From contig CM055095.1 of NCBI GenBank assembly GCA_029204225.1, forward strand, positions 14,288,049 through 14,352,048: a stretch of DNA of 64,000 nucleotides, in the 5' to 3' direction. The DNA is from Diphasiastrum complanatum (lineage: Eukaryota; Streptophyta; Lycopodiopsida; Lycopodiales; Lycopodiaceae). The notes under the pieces are model-generated. The model was not told where the DNA came from. It saw only the letters and a program-made list of their open reading frames with translations, and made no database searches. Made by a program: the position numbers and the translations under genes. Positions 35,571 to 49,743 of the stretch are shown here, in pieces (the first letter of the stretch is position 1; each line of letters starts with the position of its first letter).

Positions 35571-36265
35571 GCTTTGATACCATGTTGGAAATCGACTAGG
35601 AAGATCTCTCGGTGCGTGCACAACGTCTACCAGTAAAGATTTCGTAGGCGAACACAAAATAAATGTTCTTTGTAGAAGTGTTATCAGTTTAAGAGCTAGA
35701 GCTTATGATCAGCACAAATTATCAATCATATGAGTATTTTAATCTATGAATAATTGTCTGCATGGCATGAATCAGTGAATCAGAGCTGAATGATAATGCA
35801 TTGCACAAAGTACGACACGATTCAGATTGTTGGAATAGGAATTATATAATCCCAGATAGTACAAGTCTGAATGTAGATATGAGGCGCGTTCTTCTTGAAA
35901 CAATACTCTGATAGAGAGGAAGAACAAATTGGCGTGCTCTTGCTAATCGTCTGATCACTCGATCTTCTTAGACCTCTTTTTCAATGGCAGATGTACGTGA
36001 GAGCAGTCAGTGTGTATTTGATCGTTGGAGAGAAGAGTGGATAGCCATGCTACCACTTCCTTCTTTAGGCACCGTCACCGCTTTGGGCTGTAACTGCCTT
36101 ACTCTTGTGGTGACCTCTAATTAAGGTCAGTACTTTACAAATGAAATTAAGGAACCATGCTGTTGTTATCAGTCGCCAGTTATACAAGTCGTTTTAGTTG
36201 ACGAAGTCGGAGACTTTGATGTCGAGCTTGCTTTGAAGAAGATGTCGATGACTTCGATGTCGGGC
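35571..36265 (-). repeat. primer site and LTR fragment, inverted twin of 11230-11880
   Basis: GCTTTGATACCA (35571-35582), a one-base variant of the primer site, directly precedes an LTR start TGTTGGAAATCG at 35583. From about 35640 the sequence is the reverse complement of 11880-11230, including the MADVR...DRWREEWIAMLPLP frame at 35983, here interrupted by TAA at 36122. The LTR is cut at about 36265, where + strand copia coding sequence takes over. Confidence 0.65.
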
Positions 36266-37960
36266 TTGCTCTTGAGAATATGTAGAGGTCGTTGTCAGTC
36301 TGATTTTTGCTTGCAAACAATGATGGGATGCCACAAACAACTTGTTTTTGGCCATAGACAAGGTTTTGAGGTCGCTTGCAGGCTATACGCCTTACGTACC
36401 AAGCGATATGTTCACCTTGGCAACAACAGCACTCAAGCTATCAAAGGTGAAGGTACAATAAGATTAAGCTTTGCCAATGATCAATGTAAGCTACTTTCAA
36501 ATGTCCTTCATGTACCAAATCTGTCAATAAACCTACTGTCTATTAGCAGGATTATAGATCTAGGACATAAAGTAGAATTTGAATCTGATCAATGTAAAGT
36601 AGTCGATAGGATAGACAAGATCTCCAAATCTTTCAATTGCTTCAGAATCTTCAAGGAGCGCATAGAGAAAGAGACTGGTAAGACAATCAAAGCCTTGAGG
36701 TCTGATAATGGTGGAGAGTACATCCCTACCAAATTCAAAGAGTCCTGTTAGAGCCAAGGCATTGAGCAACAATTTATCACTCCTTATTTGCCTCAGTCTA
36801 ATGGCTTAGCCGAGAGGAAGAATCGTACCCTAGTCGAGTCAGTCAAATGTATGCTAGCACACTCATCTCTGCCAAAGAACTTCTGGGTTGAAGCTGTCTC
36901 CACTACAGCCTACATCCAGAACAGATGTTCGTGATCAAGGCCCTCTTAGGCAGAACACCCCATGAGGTTTGGACATGCTCAAAGCCTCCTACGAGTATCC
37001 GGATGCATCGCCTATGCGCAAATCTCAAAAGAGACAAGGAAGAAATTTGACTTCCAAGGTCTCAAGACAATCCTCATTGGATACACTTCATCTGACAGCA
37101 CCTACAAGCTGTATGATCTCGATACCCAGCAGATCTTATTCAGCCAGAATACAGTCTTTATCGAGGATCACTTCATCAACCTCAAAGGCAAAGGCATTGT
37201 TCCAGATGAACCTGCAACGCCTCCCATTGACACAACTATTTGAGCCACTGGCTCATGCGTGCCTATAGTTGATCCACTACACGACAACAAGTTAGACGAA
37301 GATGTTGCTATCACTCAGCAACTACAAATCCAAGGACTGAATCATCAACCGACACTTCCTCCAAGAAGATCAAGCAAGCTGAGTGTGCACACAGCCCACA
37401 AGGTATATTCTTGAGTCTGCCTGTCTTTTAATGCAAGAACGAACATCAGTCGATGAGGCACTTAGCCAACTAGAATCCAGTCTCTGGAGAGAAGTAATGG
37501 ATAGAGAGTATTTCTCTCTGATCAAGAACCAAACATGGTCACTAGTCGAAGCTCCTGATTGGCTGCAATCTTATCGATTGCAAGTGGGTCTTGAAGATCA
37601 AATACAATGCCAATGGAGCGATTGATCGAAGGAAGGCAAGACTAGTAGCTCAAGGATTCGGTCAGATCCCCAACATTGACTACAACAAAACTTTCAGCCC
37701 AATAGTCAAAGCATTCATCGATCTGAGCCCTCCTATCGTATGTTGCAGCAGCCGACTTAGAAGTACATCAACTTGATGTACAGACAACTTATCTGAATGG
37801 AGTGATTGAAGAAGACATCTACATGCTACAATCTGAAGGATACGTTAATGAAGCTATGAAGCATCATGTCTGCAAATTCCAGAAGGCACTTTATGGCTTG
37901 AAGCAATCGGCTAGAGCTTGGCACCATAGGATCAAACACTGCGCATTGAGATAAGCTTTT
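36266..37960 (+). pseudogene. Copia-B relic: protease end to reverse transcriptase
   Basis: The + strand encodes RYVHLGNNSTQAIKGEGTIRL, then LSNVLHVPNLSINLLSISRI (protease to pre-integrase). A deletion joins this to the integrase core (FNCFRIFKERIEKETGKTIKALRSDNGGEY, then TPYLPQSNGLAERKNRTLVESVKCM). The C-terminal block FDFQGLKTILIGYTSS follows, then RT: KIKYNANGAIDRRKARLVAQGFGQIPNIDYNKTFSPIVK, then a segment ending ALYGLKQSARAWHHRI. Stops and frameshifts are frequent (36748, 37241). It ends near 37960 with no RNase H or LTR. Confidence 0.8.
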
Positions 37961-40070
37961 ACTTTCCTTGGCTTTTTTTTTTTTCATTTCTATTCATCTC
38001 AATTGCATAAAGCGGTTGTTTATCGTAAGCTTGTACTTTCAAACAAGATGTGGTGTGGTATCATATCTACAATCACTTATGGTTCGAATGAGGTTTTACA
38101 AGTGTTTTAGTGAAGCAAGTTTTTTTTTGGAAGGACTAATCACATGGTTGTGAAGAACGAGGTCATACTGATTTGAGTTCTGATACGTATTGACCAAAGC
38201 TTGCATTTTGTGGTTGTATCCATTTAACCGAGTGAATAAGTTGGAGTTTGGTAGTGAATTGCTTTTAACACAAATTGAAGTTCGGTTTGGAATTATAGTA
38301 GTGTATGACAAATATTGTGTGGTTGACTAGAGAATTGATTATTTCTCATTTTTCGACTTAGTAGTCGTTATCCAAAACCAAGAAGGATTGTAGCCAAGCC
38401 TTATTAGCGTCGTATTGAAGTGAATATTGGTATGTGCTTTATGGAAGAGTAAGGAAACCGGTTTTTCCCACAAAACTTTATGCTTTGCTTTGATAGACCA
38501 TCTAGCATGTTCCTTGCTAGTTAAACTGCATAAAAAATTGTCAACTTCCTAAGTGTCTTTTTTGATTCATCATGGGTGGAGAGTGTGTTAACTTAACCCG
38601 ACCTCTGTGAAACACCAGAGAAGAAAGTCTGTCGAAAACAGTTGAAACACGCTATCCTAGCTAAGTCGCAACATAGGCACACCATTTTTGGTACTATCTA
38701 TTGAAATATCTAGACCCGGAATTTGGGAAACGCTACTGTCCAGGGAACAGGACGGTATGCGTAATGTACTCACCATATTTTCACTTGACCTTTCCAGTTT
38801 TTCAAGTCAAATGTCGTTTGCAATATAGAGACTTAGGGAATATCATGCCAGTTATTACCACATATTCCATTGGGTTCTGACCAAGTTAGGGTCAGTTGGG
38901 TTCGGAGAACTACAAGTCATATTGGGAAAACATGACATCGCATCCCAGGGTTGATTTGGCCATGGGCTCTTAGAACTATAATAGCTAGCAATTCTTACAT
39001 CATTTTTTTTACACATTCAAGTATCATGTTGCTAGGTGACTATCATACATTTTATGGGGTATGCTAAAGAGTTCGTCACCTATAATATCATAGGAGTTCA
39101 AGCCTAAACTCCTCATCGTCATAGAGAGGCATGAAAAGTCATATCCGGTCAGCAAGATGGTATCATGGGGTGGAACGTCACAACCACATCAGAGAGAAAT
39201 GTATACCATGCCATTATAGGACTTAGTACCATAAGTATGGCCCACCAAGTTATGAACTAAACCCAAATAGCAAGATATCCTATTAGGCTATGGGTAGCTA
39301 AGGATTCTACTTGAATTCTAACTACTAGACTCAGTACATTGGACCAAATGCCCATCCTACGTCAAAGTACTTAGCCGCAAGCAGTAAATCTCCACCATTA
39401 TCATATTCTAGGAAGCCTCGGGTGGATTACCCTACAATCCACGTACAATCAACAAATTTATCATACCTAGTAGGATGCAGGACTAGAGAGCTAGTGGGGG
39501 CTATAATTAGTCAACCTAACTTCGGTTTGACCTTGTGTGAGACGTAATCTACCAGTCAAACCAGCCTCTCAGTCTAGGGCAACCATTACTAATATCTCTA
39601 GACAGTTATGTTGTAGGTGCTTTTGTTATACAAAATAACCTAGTATCTAGCCTAGGTACGTATTTCGCGATCTACCAAGCTACCTGCTCACTAATGAAAT
39701 GCACCAACATCCCTACACATCAGGGCTGGTGTGACCACATCTGCTAGACCCACTGATGTCAGTTCAACATTGCCGTCAGTGTAGGGAAGATAACCTGTAC
39801 TAGCATCACATCAGGAAGGATAAACCTAGTACTATACCAAAGGGCGAGTATCAAAGAATATCCAAGGCTACACAGTAGGTAGTTAAAAAGAGATTATGAA
39901 CACGAAAGAGACCATAGCAGTTGTTTAGGCCAAGTTGATAGAAACATAACCTACCCTCTTTCTACCATACTTTTAGAAGCCTAGAAACTTTCATTGGTGG
40001 GGAGAGCACGTAGAAACCGAGTGGACCCCAGGGTTGGAAGTAGTTTTCGTCGGTCCCTGCCGTAAGGGCG

Positions 40071-40313
40071 GTGTGGGCCCTTCCCCCTTTAGGGCTTTCT
40101 GGTGTGACCAACCCCTGTCCAAAAACCCCTAACTGCAGGGTTAGGGGTAGACCTAGAGGGTTAGGAGTCAGATCTAGCCAAGGCAAAAAGTCAGAGTCTA
40201 CTAGAGCTAGCAGTAGAGGTAGAGGCAGATCTGGGCGGCTCGTGGCCCTGGCCCCCTCACCAGACGTTAGAGAGAGTCCCATCTCAGCCTCAGATGATGA
40301 TGTCTCACCCTAG
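40071..40313 (+). other. unassigned basic ORF, 80 codons
   Basis: It opens at GTG and ends with TAG after SASDDDVSP. The protein is rich in Arg, Ser, Pro and Gly, with GRPRGLG and SSRGRGRSGR stretches that could bind nucleic acid, and an acidic tail. No family is recognised. The region is more GC-rich than its neighbours. It could be an exon, the tail of an old gag, or chance. Confidence 0.2.
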
Positions 40314-41915
40314 GATTTGTTTTCATAGTACTATTATATTAGACATGCACTGTTTCTTTATGTAGCAAATGTAACACAACTATTTTATGGATGTTTCTTT
40401 TACGTTTATGGCTCATACCTAAACCCTATTCTCATTTTATGATGATTATGCTCCGGTTCCATTACGTTTCATTTGTAATGTTTCATGGTTTCAAAATAAT
40501 TGTATGATTTTGTCGATAATCTTATGGTATTGGGTCATATCGTAGTTTAAATGAGAAAAAGACCATTCCATAATTTTGCTAATTTATCCGAGCACAATAG
40601 ATTTTTTAAATTGAAAAATGACTTGTGAAAACTTCTATATAGAAGGAAATACATTTGTATTTGACTTGTAGGTGCAAACAAATCCTTTGTTCGTTTGTAT
40701 TGTTTTCATTGACAAGAATTGGATTCTTGGAAGGTATAGTATTGAAATCAGAAGTAGCTTTCTTCAAAATTGAAGCCTTGTATTCATAAGTTGGTTATGA
40801 GTAGTTAGATATTTCTAGATAATTTTTTCTGATTTTCAGGCAATTTTGAATTTTTTATGCATTATAGAGTCATTTTCCTTTGTATAATAAATACGTAATT
40901 TTCAATTTCACGTTCCAAAATGCATTAATTTTTTTTAAAAGAAATTTGCGAATACATATAAAAACCGATATGTTTTACAAGTTTAGGCACGGAAAAAATG
41001 TTTGATCATTCTTTTAAATGGAGGCAATGAAATTATGCCAAATTTTCATATGCTTTGAATGCCCCCGGGTTTCAATATGATTCCTTCTATGGGTGCACCA
41101 ATTCTAGTCCATGTTGGTGCATGTTAAGCAATCCCATGAGGGGAGAAGAATGGCTAAATAGCCTCCCGATCAACATGCATGCAATTAGTTGGTGGCATTG
41201 TTCATGACCACTTGCAAGATGTTGGCTAGGCCAATCTCCAAGATAGTAGTAGTTCCTATCTACTCAATTATGAGATCAATGATCTCTGCTCTACTATCTG
41301 TGAAGCGTCTACAGCTTCAAAGAACATCATGCCCATGCAACAAAGATCGAGATGCTAATGATGGGCCTTTGTCAACAGACATCCCAGCCATGATGGAGTA
41401 CCCATACTCCTACTATGGTCCCCTCAACATCAACATGTGCATCAATGGCTTGTGGCGAACAACATTGTTGCAATGGGGGGGTGGGGCTTTTAGGTGTTGG
41501 AAGAAACCACCTTGCATAGCCTCTTAAAAAAATGCCTAACTAATGCTCTTGATATCCGATCTACATATCCTATTCTCAAAGCCAAGCTGATCCAAATGAT
41601 CCTAATCAATGCATCAGCAATAGATATGATGCATAGGGCATTCCGGGTCTACATATCCATAGCTCTGCCATTATGCCAAAAGGCCCCCACATAACACGAT
41701 CATGACAGTGTTATGAGCAAGGACCCTAAACCCTAAATCAGTGAATCAATTCATCAAGACTCAATGAATCAGCGGTACCTACATATTATCGGGGATCTGT
41801 AGGCTTCTGCAGTAGATAAATTTTTTTTACAAAAGCTATTATCAAACCCACCATCAAAAAACCTGTTTTTTGACACCCATATTCCAAAATAAAAAAAAAG
41901 GCGTTCCCGAGCAGT

Positions 41916-41938
41916 GTTCCGGGACAAAATCCCGGAAC
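41916..41938. other. perfect 9-bp hairpin
   Basis: GTTCCGGGA, a five-base loop CAAAA, then TCCCGGAAC. It is flanked by GCGTTCCCGAGCA and GCGTTTCTGAACGCG, which repeat the CGTTCC/GAACGC words. It may be the inner part of a small inverted-repeat element. Confidence 0.6.
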
Positions 41939-43342
41939 GCGTTTCTGAACGCGCCATCTAGCTACTTTCCAAAGCATTAACCCTCAAAAGAAAACAAGGT
42001 AATAAACACTTCTCCAGTTTGCTGTGTCTGAGCAAGGGATTTTCTGATACCAGATTCTATTTCAGAAGTTATAGCCCTAGGTATCTACTTGCAATATATC
42101 AATTTAAAAAAGCTATACCAAGTCCTGAAAAGACCTTTTAGATTCTAGTAGTGATTGCTCTTTCTTTAACATAAGTAAAATTCTGCAATTGTGACCATGA
42201 CGCAATCGAATGTGACTTGCATTACTCTCCAAGCAATAAAACAGTCTTGCTCCAGAATCAAATTATGTAAGTATAGAAGAAAAAAAACACAAATAGGAAA
42301 AAAGAGTTTCACAATTACTTTCAAATTGTATATAAAAAATTTCTTGTTCAAGACACAACAAGCACAAACTCTCGGTCCTTGCTATAAATGCTGACTGGGA
42401 AAACATTGTTCTTACAAATAATACAATTAAGCCTTCCTAATTTTCTTCTTTTTCCTAGAAACAATCTTCTCTTTCTTACATTGATCACAACACATTCCAG
42501 CCCATTTCATCTCGATCTTGATCATTGCTATGCAAAATTCATAAATTTGCCATTAGGAAAGTTTTCTATGCTCTCCTTGAATTCCTCTTTGCTACCAAGC
42601 TTCATTCCAAGCAAAAGAAAAGAAAAGTATGAATGAAGTGGCAACAAGAATCTTCGTGCTTTGTTGGCCTGGCCAATCGACTACGTCTTCAAAGAATGGT
42701 AAGACATCCTTCCGCTCTTATTACACACTAGGTTTGATACATTGTACTTCAAGTATCCACAGAGATATACGAGTCTCATTCTTGAATCCAGTTTTAGGTC
42801 AGGGAAAGATGACTGTCATCTCAGCTTAGCCGGGGAATAACTTGCTGCACTGGCAACGAATGCCTTCTCTGACAGGCATCACCACAAACTGATAAGCTAG
42901 TTCAGTCATATGGAAATCTCTAAGGCAACATTATGCGTAGCATACTGCAGCATTTCTGGTGATCAATCAAGCTCTCTCACATGGGTTGAGAAGATACAAA
43001 ATGATTCTGGTGAAGTCAACACAGTAAGGAATTTGACATTGCTGCACTTTGGAAATGCCCTCCTGTGGATATCTGTCCCAACGCCATCAAACCCCATTTT
43101 AATAAGTGATAACCTAGCTTCTTCACCATCACATGAATAATTCTCAAAGCTTTATTATCTACCTTGAACAAAACTATCGTACGATATGGAGACAAACGTC
43201 TCCTACAGAACACATACGTCCAAAGTGACTCAAACCTCCAATGCCAAGAAAGCCTAAACTCATACCAAACCACAAATTGCACACCTCGGCTCAAAAGTTG
43301 TCCGCCTCTCTACTGGAAGAATGAATTACTACCTCCTGATAA

Positions 43343-44457
<1,115 letters not shown>

Positions 44458-47012
44458 CTGTATGGCAATGATCACAACGAAACAATTACTAATATTCTCC
44501 TCTTTCTCTTTCGAGAGACTACAATATCATAGTCCTTGGACTAATTTCATTAAGCTCAACCAGATGATAGATGGCCTCAAAGAGAGCCTTTCTTTTCTGA
44601 TAACTATTTCGGTGCCTCTGATGCAGCCACAGATACAAAGTCAAATTTCAATATTCAATGGTGCAAACACTGTTGAAATTTTTGACCTATCTTCATTAGC
44701 TGTAGAGCTTGTCTGTTGTGGTTTCTGCCAATTCAGAAATTCACTGAAGAAAATGCTGCTGGAAAAATTCTACTGCACACATTACACTAGTTTTCGTTAG
44801 AAGTTAATTAGAAATTTCAATCAATCTTTACAAAAGGGAATATCCTATTTCCAGTGACTTTTACTGGACATTTAGGTCAATTTCAATGTTACAATTTACA
44901 GGAAATTTCGAATATGACCTGAACCACCTGCAAAAGTCACCAAAAATGTCATTCGCCTATACATAAAGGATCATTTTGATATGCATCACACAAATGATAC
45001 ACGATAGAGTTCATCCATCAAGTTCATGTACAAAGCTAAGGCCACATGCTATGATCTAGACACTACTTAGAAGCAGATTTTAGAATCAACAAAACCTCCT
45101 CACCTCAACTCTAGAACGAAATAATCAGCATGTTCAATGATCAATCACCCGGATAGTTAGCAGCAGGAGACTTAGTGGGCACGCCTCTACTTTCATTGCT
45201 TTTAGCTTATTGTCCCCACCATGTGCCTTCATTGGGCTACTTGTATTACAACTCTGGCCTCATGTACATTCAGGCCTTAATTCTGTAGATCCTAATTGGG
45301 CCATGAACAAATTGCATGTTATTATTTACGTGGGGATTGAAGGAGGCCCAAAGCCAACACCATTTACTGGCCCTGTGGGCTCTGGTTTTACCACAATGAC
45401 ATTTGGGTTTTGGGGGGAGGGGCACAACCAATGGCATATCTTGATATTGCAGAAATTACCTTTCAACCCACAATAATATGATTGTACAACATGTAATGAA
45501 AGGTCTTGTATAGAGCCTATTCTATCCCACAGTAATATCTCTGCAGGGCCCAGGCTAGAAGCTAGGACATTACATAAAGGTATGGAAGAAAGAACATACA
45601 TTACAAATGACATTTTAAAGGTAGGCTTGAGGGAAATCGAGTTTGAATCGGGAAAGAATCGACTTCTCCAGGTTCGAACCGGCGAATCGGTTTTAGGGTT
45701 TTTTTTTAAACATTAATGTCACAGCATACATATTACATAATACATATGTCATATTCCAATGTACCATGTGCATGGTTAGTTAGTGGTAAATTAGCAAATG
45801 TTCAATGATTCGAATTTCACGAAAATGACAAAACACACACACACACACACACACACACATTGTCAAACACACACACACACACACATTTGTCAAAACACAC
45901 ATTGTCAAACGTTTAACACACACACACACATTTGTCAACAGTCACACACTACACCTTACCATCCATGAAATCATATATTTTCCAATCCAATTCTTGCATC
46001 TTCTTAAAAGAGATGGAAAGCCTTTACTTGCAACAGATCTTTGCAGAAGATGCAAGAATGAGATAGATTTAATTGTGGAAGAAGAGAGCATAGATGCATC
46101 AACGAATTGCGGACAGTGGTCCGAATCGCGGCCCCCAATTCGCTCGGGGGTCGCGATTCACAACTTCCAAAAAAAAAGTAACAAATAATTTTTTCCTTTT
46201 GCTTCCTGGATAATGATACAGGAAACTGTGTCAAATTAAATCAAAATCAACTTCGGCCTTGCTGCAATTCGTGGAAGACAGATAACTTCTGACTTGTACG
46301 TAATTGGCTTTTAATGAATAATATAGGAGCTGCGGTTGGTTGAGAACATTCGAACCTCAAAACCCTGAAAAATTGAGCTCAAGTCTAACAAAGCCATCAA
46401 ATATAAAAAAGAGCTGATTGATGCTCCTCTGTGCTGTAATGGCCTAAAGTCTGTAGATAAGAATGTGGGTCCATTGTGGCACTGCAGCAGAGTGGGCCAC
46501 AATAAATACCAGTTAACAAACTGTTACAGTGCTCAATGATATTGGTACTTGTGTCTGGCTTGGTGTTGAAGTAGCAAAAGTCCTACAGAGCTGTATTATA
46601 TAGGGAAGAGATATTATGTAGAAGCACAGTCAACTGAAAAGAGTGTCGAATGAGCTAACAAACTTGTCCCATTGCTCAAACGTGTTTGTACTTCTTACCG
46701 TAGCCATTTTCTTGCCAATCCATATTAAGGGTTATAAAGAAGAGATTTTTGGGAAGAAAAAATTTCATGTTTGAAAATACATTTAGTTGCTACCATGCCC
46801 GGGTTCTTTTCATGCAGAAACTCATTCAATGGGCATTTCCCTGCTTGGAAAAACATTCCTTGAAGATGGTACATAGGAACACAGTTTCTGCCATTTCAAA
46901 AGGATTTCCTATCAAAGAAAATGCATTTTCCAACACTACAAGAGAAGTGGGGCAAGTTTACTACAAAACAATTGATTTTGAGACCTTTGTGATCTATTTT
47001 CCATCTTGCTAA
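44458..47012. other. presumed intron or 5' flank of the kinase; no gene seen
   Basis: I looked here for a glycine-rich-loop exon on the - strand and saw none. There is a compound CA repeat at 45830-45940. A GC-richer stretch at 45630-46170 has TTCGAACCGGCGAATCGG and GAATCGCGGCCCCCAATTCGCTCGGGGG, which may be remains of a small DNA element. Open frames here show no recognisable domains. Confidence 0.4.
45830..45940 (+). repeat. compound (CA)n repeat with TTGTCAAA spacers
   Basis: Three (CA)n arrays and one short CA run, separated by ATTGTCAAA or ATTTGTCAAA and one GTTTAA interruption. The spacer recurs four times, so the array expanded as a higher-order unit. Confidence 0.9.
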
Positions 47013-48026
47013 TGTCGGAAAGTGGTGTGCAGAAGATAGGTCTAGCTCGAAAAGAAAACGAACTCGAAAAAAAAACGAATGAAAATAATTCGAGTGTCTA
47101 GAAAGAAAACTTTTCGTACATGGCGGAATAAACTATCTTCCTCTTTCACAATGCATGATTACGCCTATCAATTTCAAACAAAACAATAGTAATAGAAATC
47201 ACGTTTGAACTTATAGTAACTAACTTTGAAATCGCCAGTACTACAGTGATTACGTAGCCAAACAATTAAGCATCGAAAATTATCAGACAAATAATTAGTC
47301 GCGAATTGTTCGCGAAGAAAGACAGAAACGCATACATTCTGAGACGAAAACTGAACGCAATGAAGGATAATATTGATTCAGTATGAAAACGTAACAGAAG
47401 TAAATGAGTACAATAAGTTGCGGATCGAAGCCGCGTACTCTATGCTATCTCTGAGTGGAAGTGAGCTAGAATGCTTAGGAGTGTTCAAGCTCGCAGGCTT
47501 GAGAGAGAGAGAGAGCTAACTATTCAAATGCTTCTAATAATCTTAAATTTGATCGTTAAACTGTCATTGATTGCTGATAAACGGTCCTTGTCATTGATTG
47601 CTGATAAACGGTCAAATTGGCCGTAAAAGTTCTGTCTGCATAAATGAACCAAAACCGCAGCTCTGCAGAAATGAACTAAAACAGCCACAGGCGACACTAT
47701 CGGGTTTTTTGCGAAAAAGGAGAAAAGGGAGAAAGTGCCCTTAAATCTCATTTAGGGTTGCCCCACACTTTGCTAGAGTCATTTCCTTAACATTTGAGGC
47801 TCTTCTGAAAAAGCGAAAAATGCGACACTGTGATTTTACACTAAATGTCAGGCAAAAAATGCGAAAAAGAGACACTGTCATAAACTCTGTGTAATTCTGC
47901 AGACTGTGAAAAACACTTATAATTTTGCAGACTGTGTAAACACACGAGAAAATCCGCAGAACTGGATAACAATGGATGAAGATTAAAACCGATTAGTCGA
48001 TTGGTAAGAAGGAGAATAATCCAACA
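47013..48026 (-). repeat. Copia-B 3' LTR (1014 bp)
   Basis: On the + strand it starts TGTCGGAAAGTGG and ends AATCCAACA, i.e. TGTTGG...CCGACA on the coding strand. It abuts the polypurine tract. The first 400 bases match 52143-52541. Confidence 0.88.
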
Positions 48027-48034
48027 CTCCCCCC

Positions 48035-49435
48035 TTAATCTGAATCCTTGAATGCCTTGACCTTTAAACTTAGTTCTACACACAATCTTCTGTGTAACTC
48101 CAAACTTAATGCTTTAGTAAAAACATTTGCTGTCATATCTTGCGTTCTACAGTACTGCAATCTGACCACTTCGTTGAGAACTTTGCTTCTGACGAAATGA
48201 TACTTCAGTACAATGTGCTTACTCCTGGAATGAAATCTAGGGTTGGCTGATAAAGCGATGGCACTTTGATTATCACAAAATAATGTCGTCGGAGCATATT
48301 GATTCAGACCGATATCTGAGAGTAAGTTCCTCAACCAAATTGCTTCCTTTGTAGCTTGAGAGGCTGCGATATACTCTGATTCTGTGGAAGATAGAGCTAT
48401 CAAAGATTGCTTGCGACTATTCCAGGAAACTGGACCATTGTTGAGGAAGAATGTAAATCCAGAAGTAGATTTATGAGTGTCTACATCTCCTGCCCAACTT
48501 GCATCTGTGTAACCACTGAGTAAATTGAGTTTGTCGTTGCCGACTGCTCCATAACAAATGCAAAAGTCCATAGTAGCTCGAAGATATCTCATGGCTCTGA
48601 TAAGAGCCTTCCAATGTGTTATACCAGGGTTAGTCATAAACTGACTGAGAGAGCTGACTGCAAAAGCTATGTCTAGCCTGGAAAAGATCATGGCGTACAT
48701 AAGCTATTCATCAGACTATATCTGACTAACATGTTGTAGATGTACCTCTGTTGTGTAATGTAGACCAACTTCTGTTTTTTGTCTCTGTGGATTTGTATAT
48801 CAAGGCAGAAATGAGCTTCGTCCAGATCGGTCATGTCAAATTCGGAAGATAGCATTGTCTTGGCTTCTTTTATCAAATCGGTATTGTTGCTGAAAAGCAA
48901 TGTATCATCCACGTACAAAGTAATAAATGATAAAAGACTGCTGAACCGCTTTGAAGTAAACGTTTGAACCTGAAGAGCTAGGTGTATAGTCGTGATCAAT
49001 AAGGAAAGTATTGATCCTTTGAAACCATGCTCGAGCACATTGCTTCAAGCCATCAAGTGCCTTATGGAGTTTACAAACATGATTGTGTTTACCCTCGATA
49101 ATATACACAATGTAAATGTCTTCTTCGATAACTCCATTGAGATATGTTGTCTGTACATCCATTTGATGTATTTCCGAATCTGCTGCAACGGCAAATGATA
49201 ACAAAAGTCGAATAGAAGAATGCTTGACTACTGGACTGAAGGTCTCAGTGTAATTGACGTTGTATACCTGAGAAAATCCTCTGGCTACAAGTCGAGCCTT
49301 TCTTCTGTTAATGCTTCCATCTGCGTTGTACTTGACTTTGAAAATACATTTGCAATCAACTACGTTTCTGCTGGCAGGTAATTCGACAATCGTCCTCGTC
49401 TGGTTCTTGATAAGAGATGAATACTCTTTATCCAT
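48035..49435 (-). pseudogene. Copia-B reverse transcriptase and RNase H
   Basis: RT begins MDKEYSSLIKNQTRTIVELPA and continues through KVKYNADGSINRRKARLVARGFSQ, FSPVVKHSSIRLLLSF, IHQMDVQTTYLNGVIEEDIYI and LHKALDGLKQCARAWFQRI. A frameshift near 48950 leads to the catalytic ITLYVDDTLLFSNN. Another shift near 48700 leads to RNase H with DASWAGDVDTHKSTSGFTFF, SWNSRKQSLIALSSTESEYIA and FCDNQSAIALSANPRFHSR, ending KVKAFKDSD. All key motifs are present, but at least two frameshifts prevent a single product. Confidence 0.88.
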
Positions 49436-49743
49436 AGCTTCTTTCTAGAGATCTGAATCAGGCTGACTGAATGCCTCTTGGACAGACGTCAATTCCTGAA
49501 CAAGATAAGCTGCAGACTCGTTGATATACCGGTTAGGTGGTCTGCTAGTCCTTGAAGATCTTCTGGGTAATACAGGAAGTTGATTATTTCCATCATACTG
49601 TAGTTGCTGATCTGCAACATCATCATCTTCTGATTCGTCGTTGATTTGTTGTTCGTCAAGAGTAGAGGAGCTTGGACCTTCAATAGGAATAGTCGACTAA
49701 GGAATTGGAAAGTTCAAAGCGTCAGGAGAATCTGATAGGTCGG

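Larger units (their letters stand above)
37961..43342. other. long stretch without a supported gene
   Basis: No recognised protein or LTR pair is present. Points of note: an open 80-codon frame at 40071-40313 rich in Arg, Ser and Gly (GRPRGLG and SRGRGRSGR look AT-hook-like); a hairpin at 41916-41938; and the 3' untranslated region of the kinase gene just below 43343. Parts of 38580-39960 have the even composition of old retroelement sequence, but I could not assign them. Confidence 0.4.

Noticed and set aside
40071-40313. Basic RG-rich ORF as a histone-like or AT-hook gene
   Set aside because: Only short AT-hook-like words are present. There is no ATG at the start and no flanking gene structure, so it is listed as unassigned only.
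41189-41694. Two + strand frames of 112 and 66 codons
   Set aside because: Composition and lack of any motif or splice context give no support. They were left as unassigned sequence.
45668-45690. tRNA-like T-loop (GGTTCGAACC)
   Set aside because: The flanking bases do not form a five-pair T stem, and no acceptor, D or anticodon arms can be built around it.
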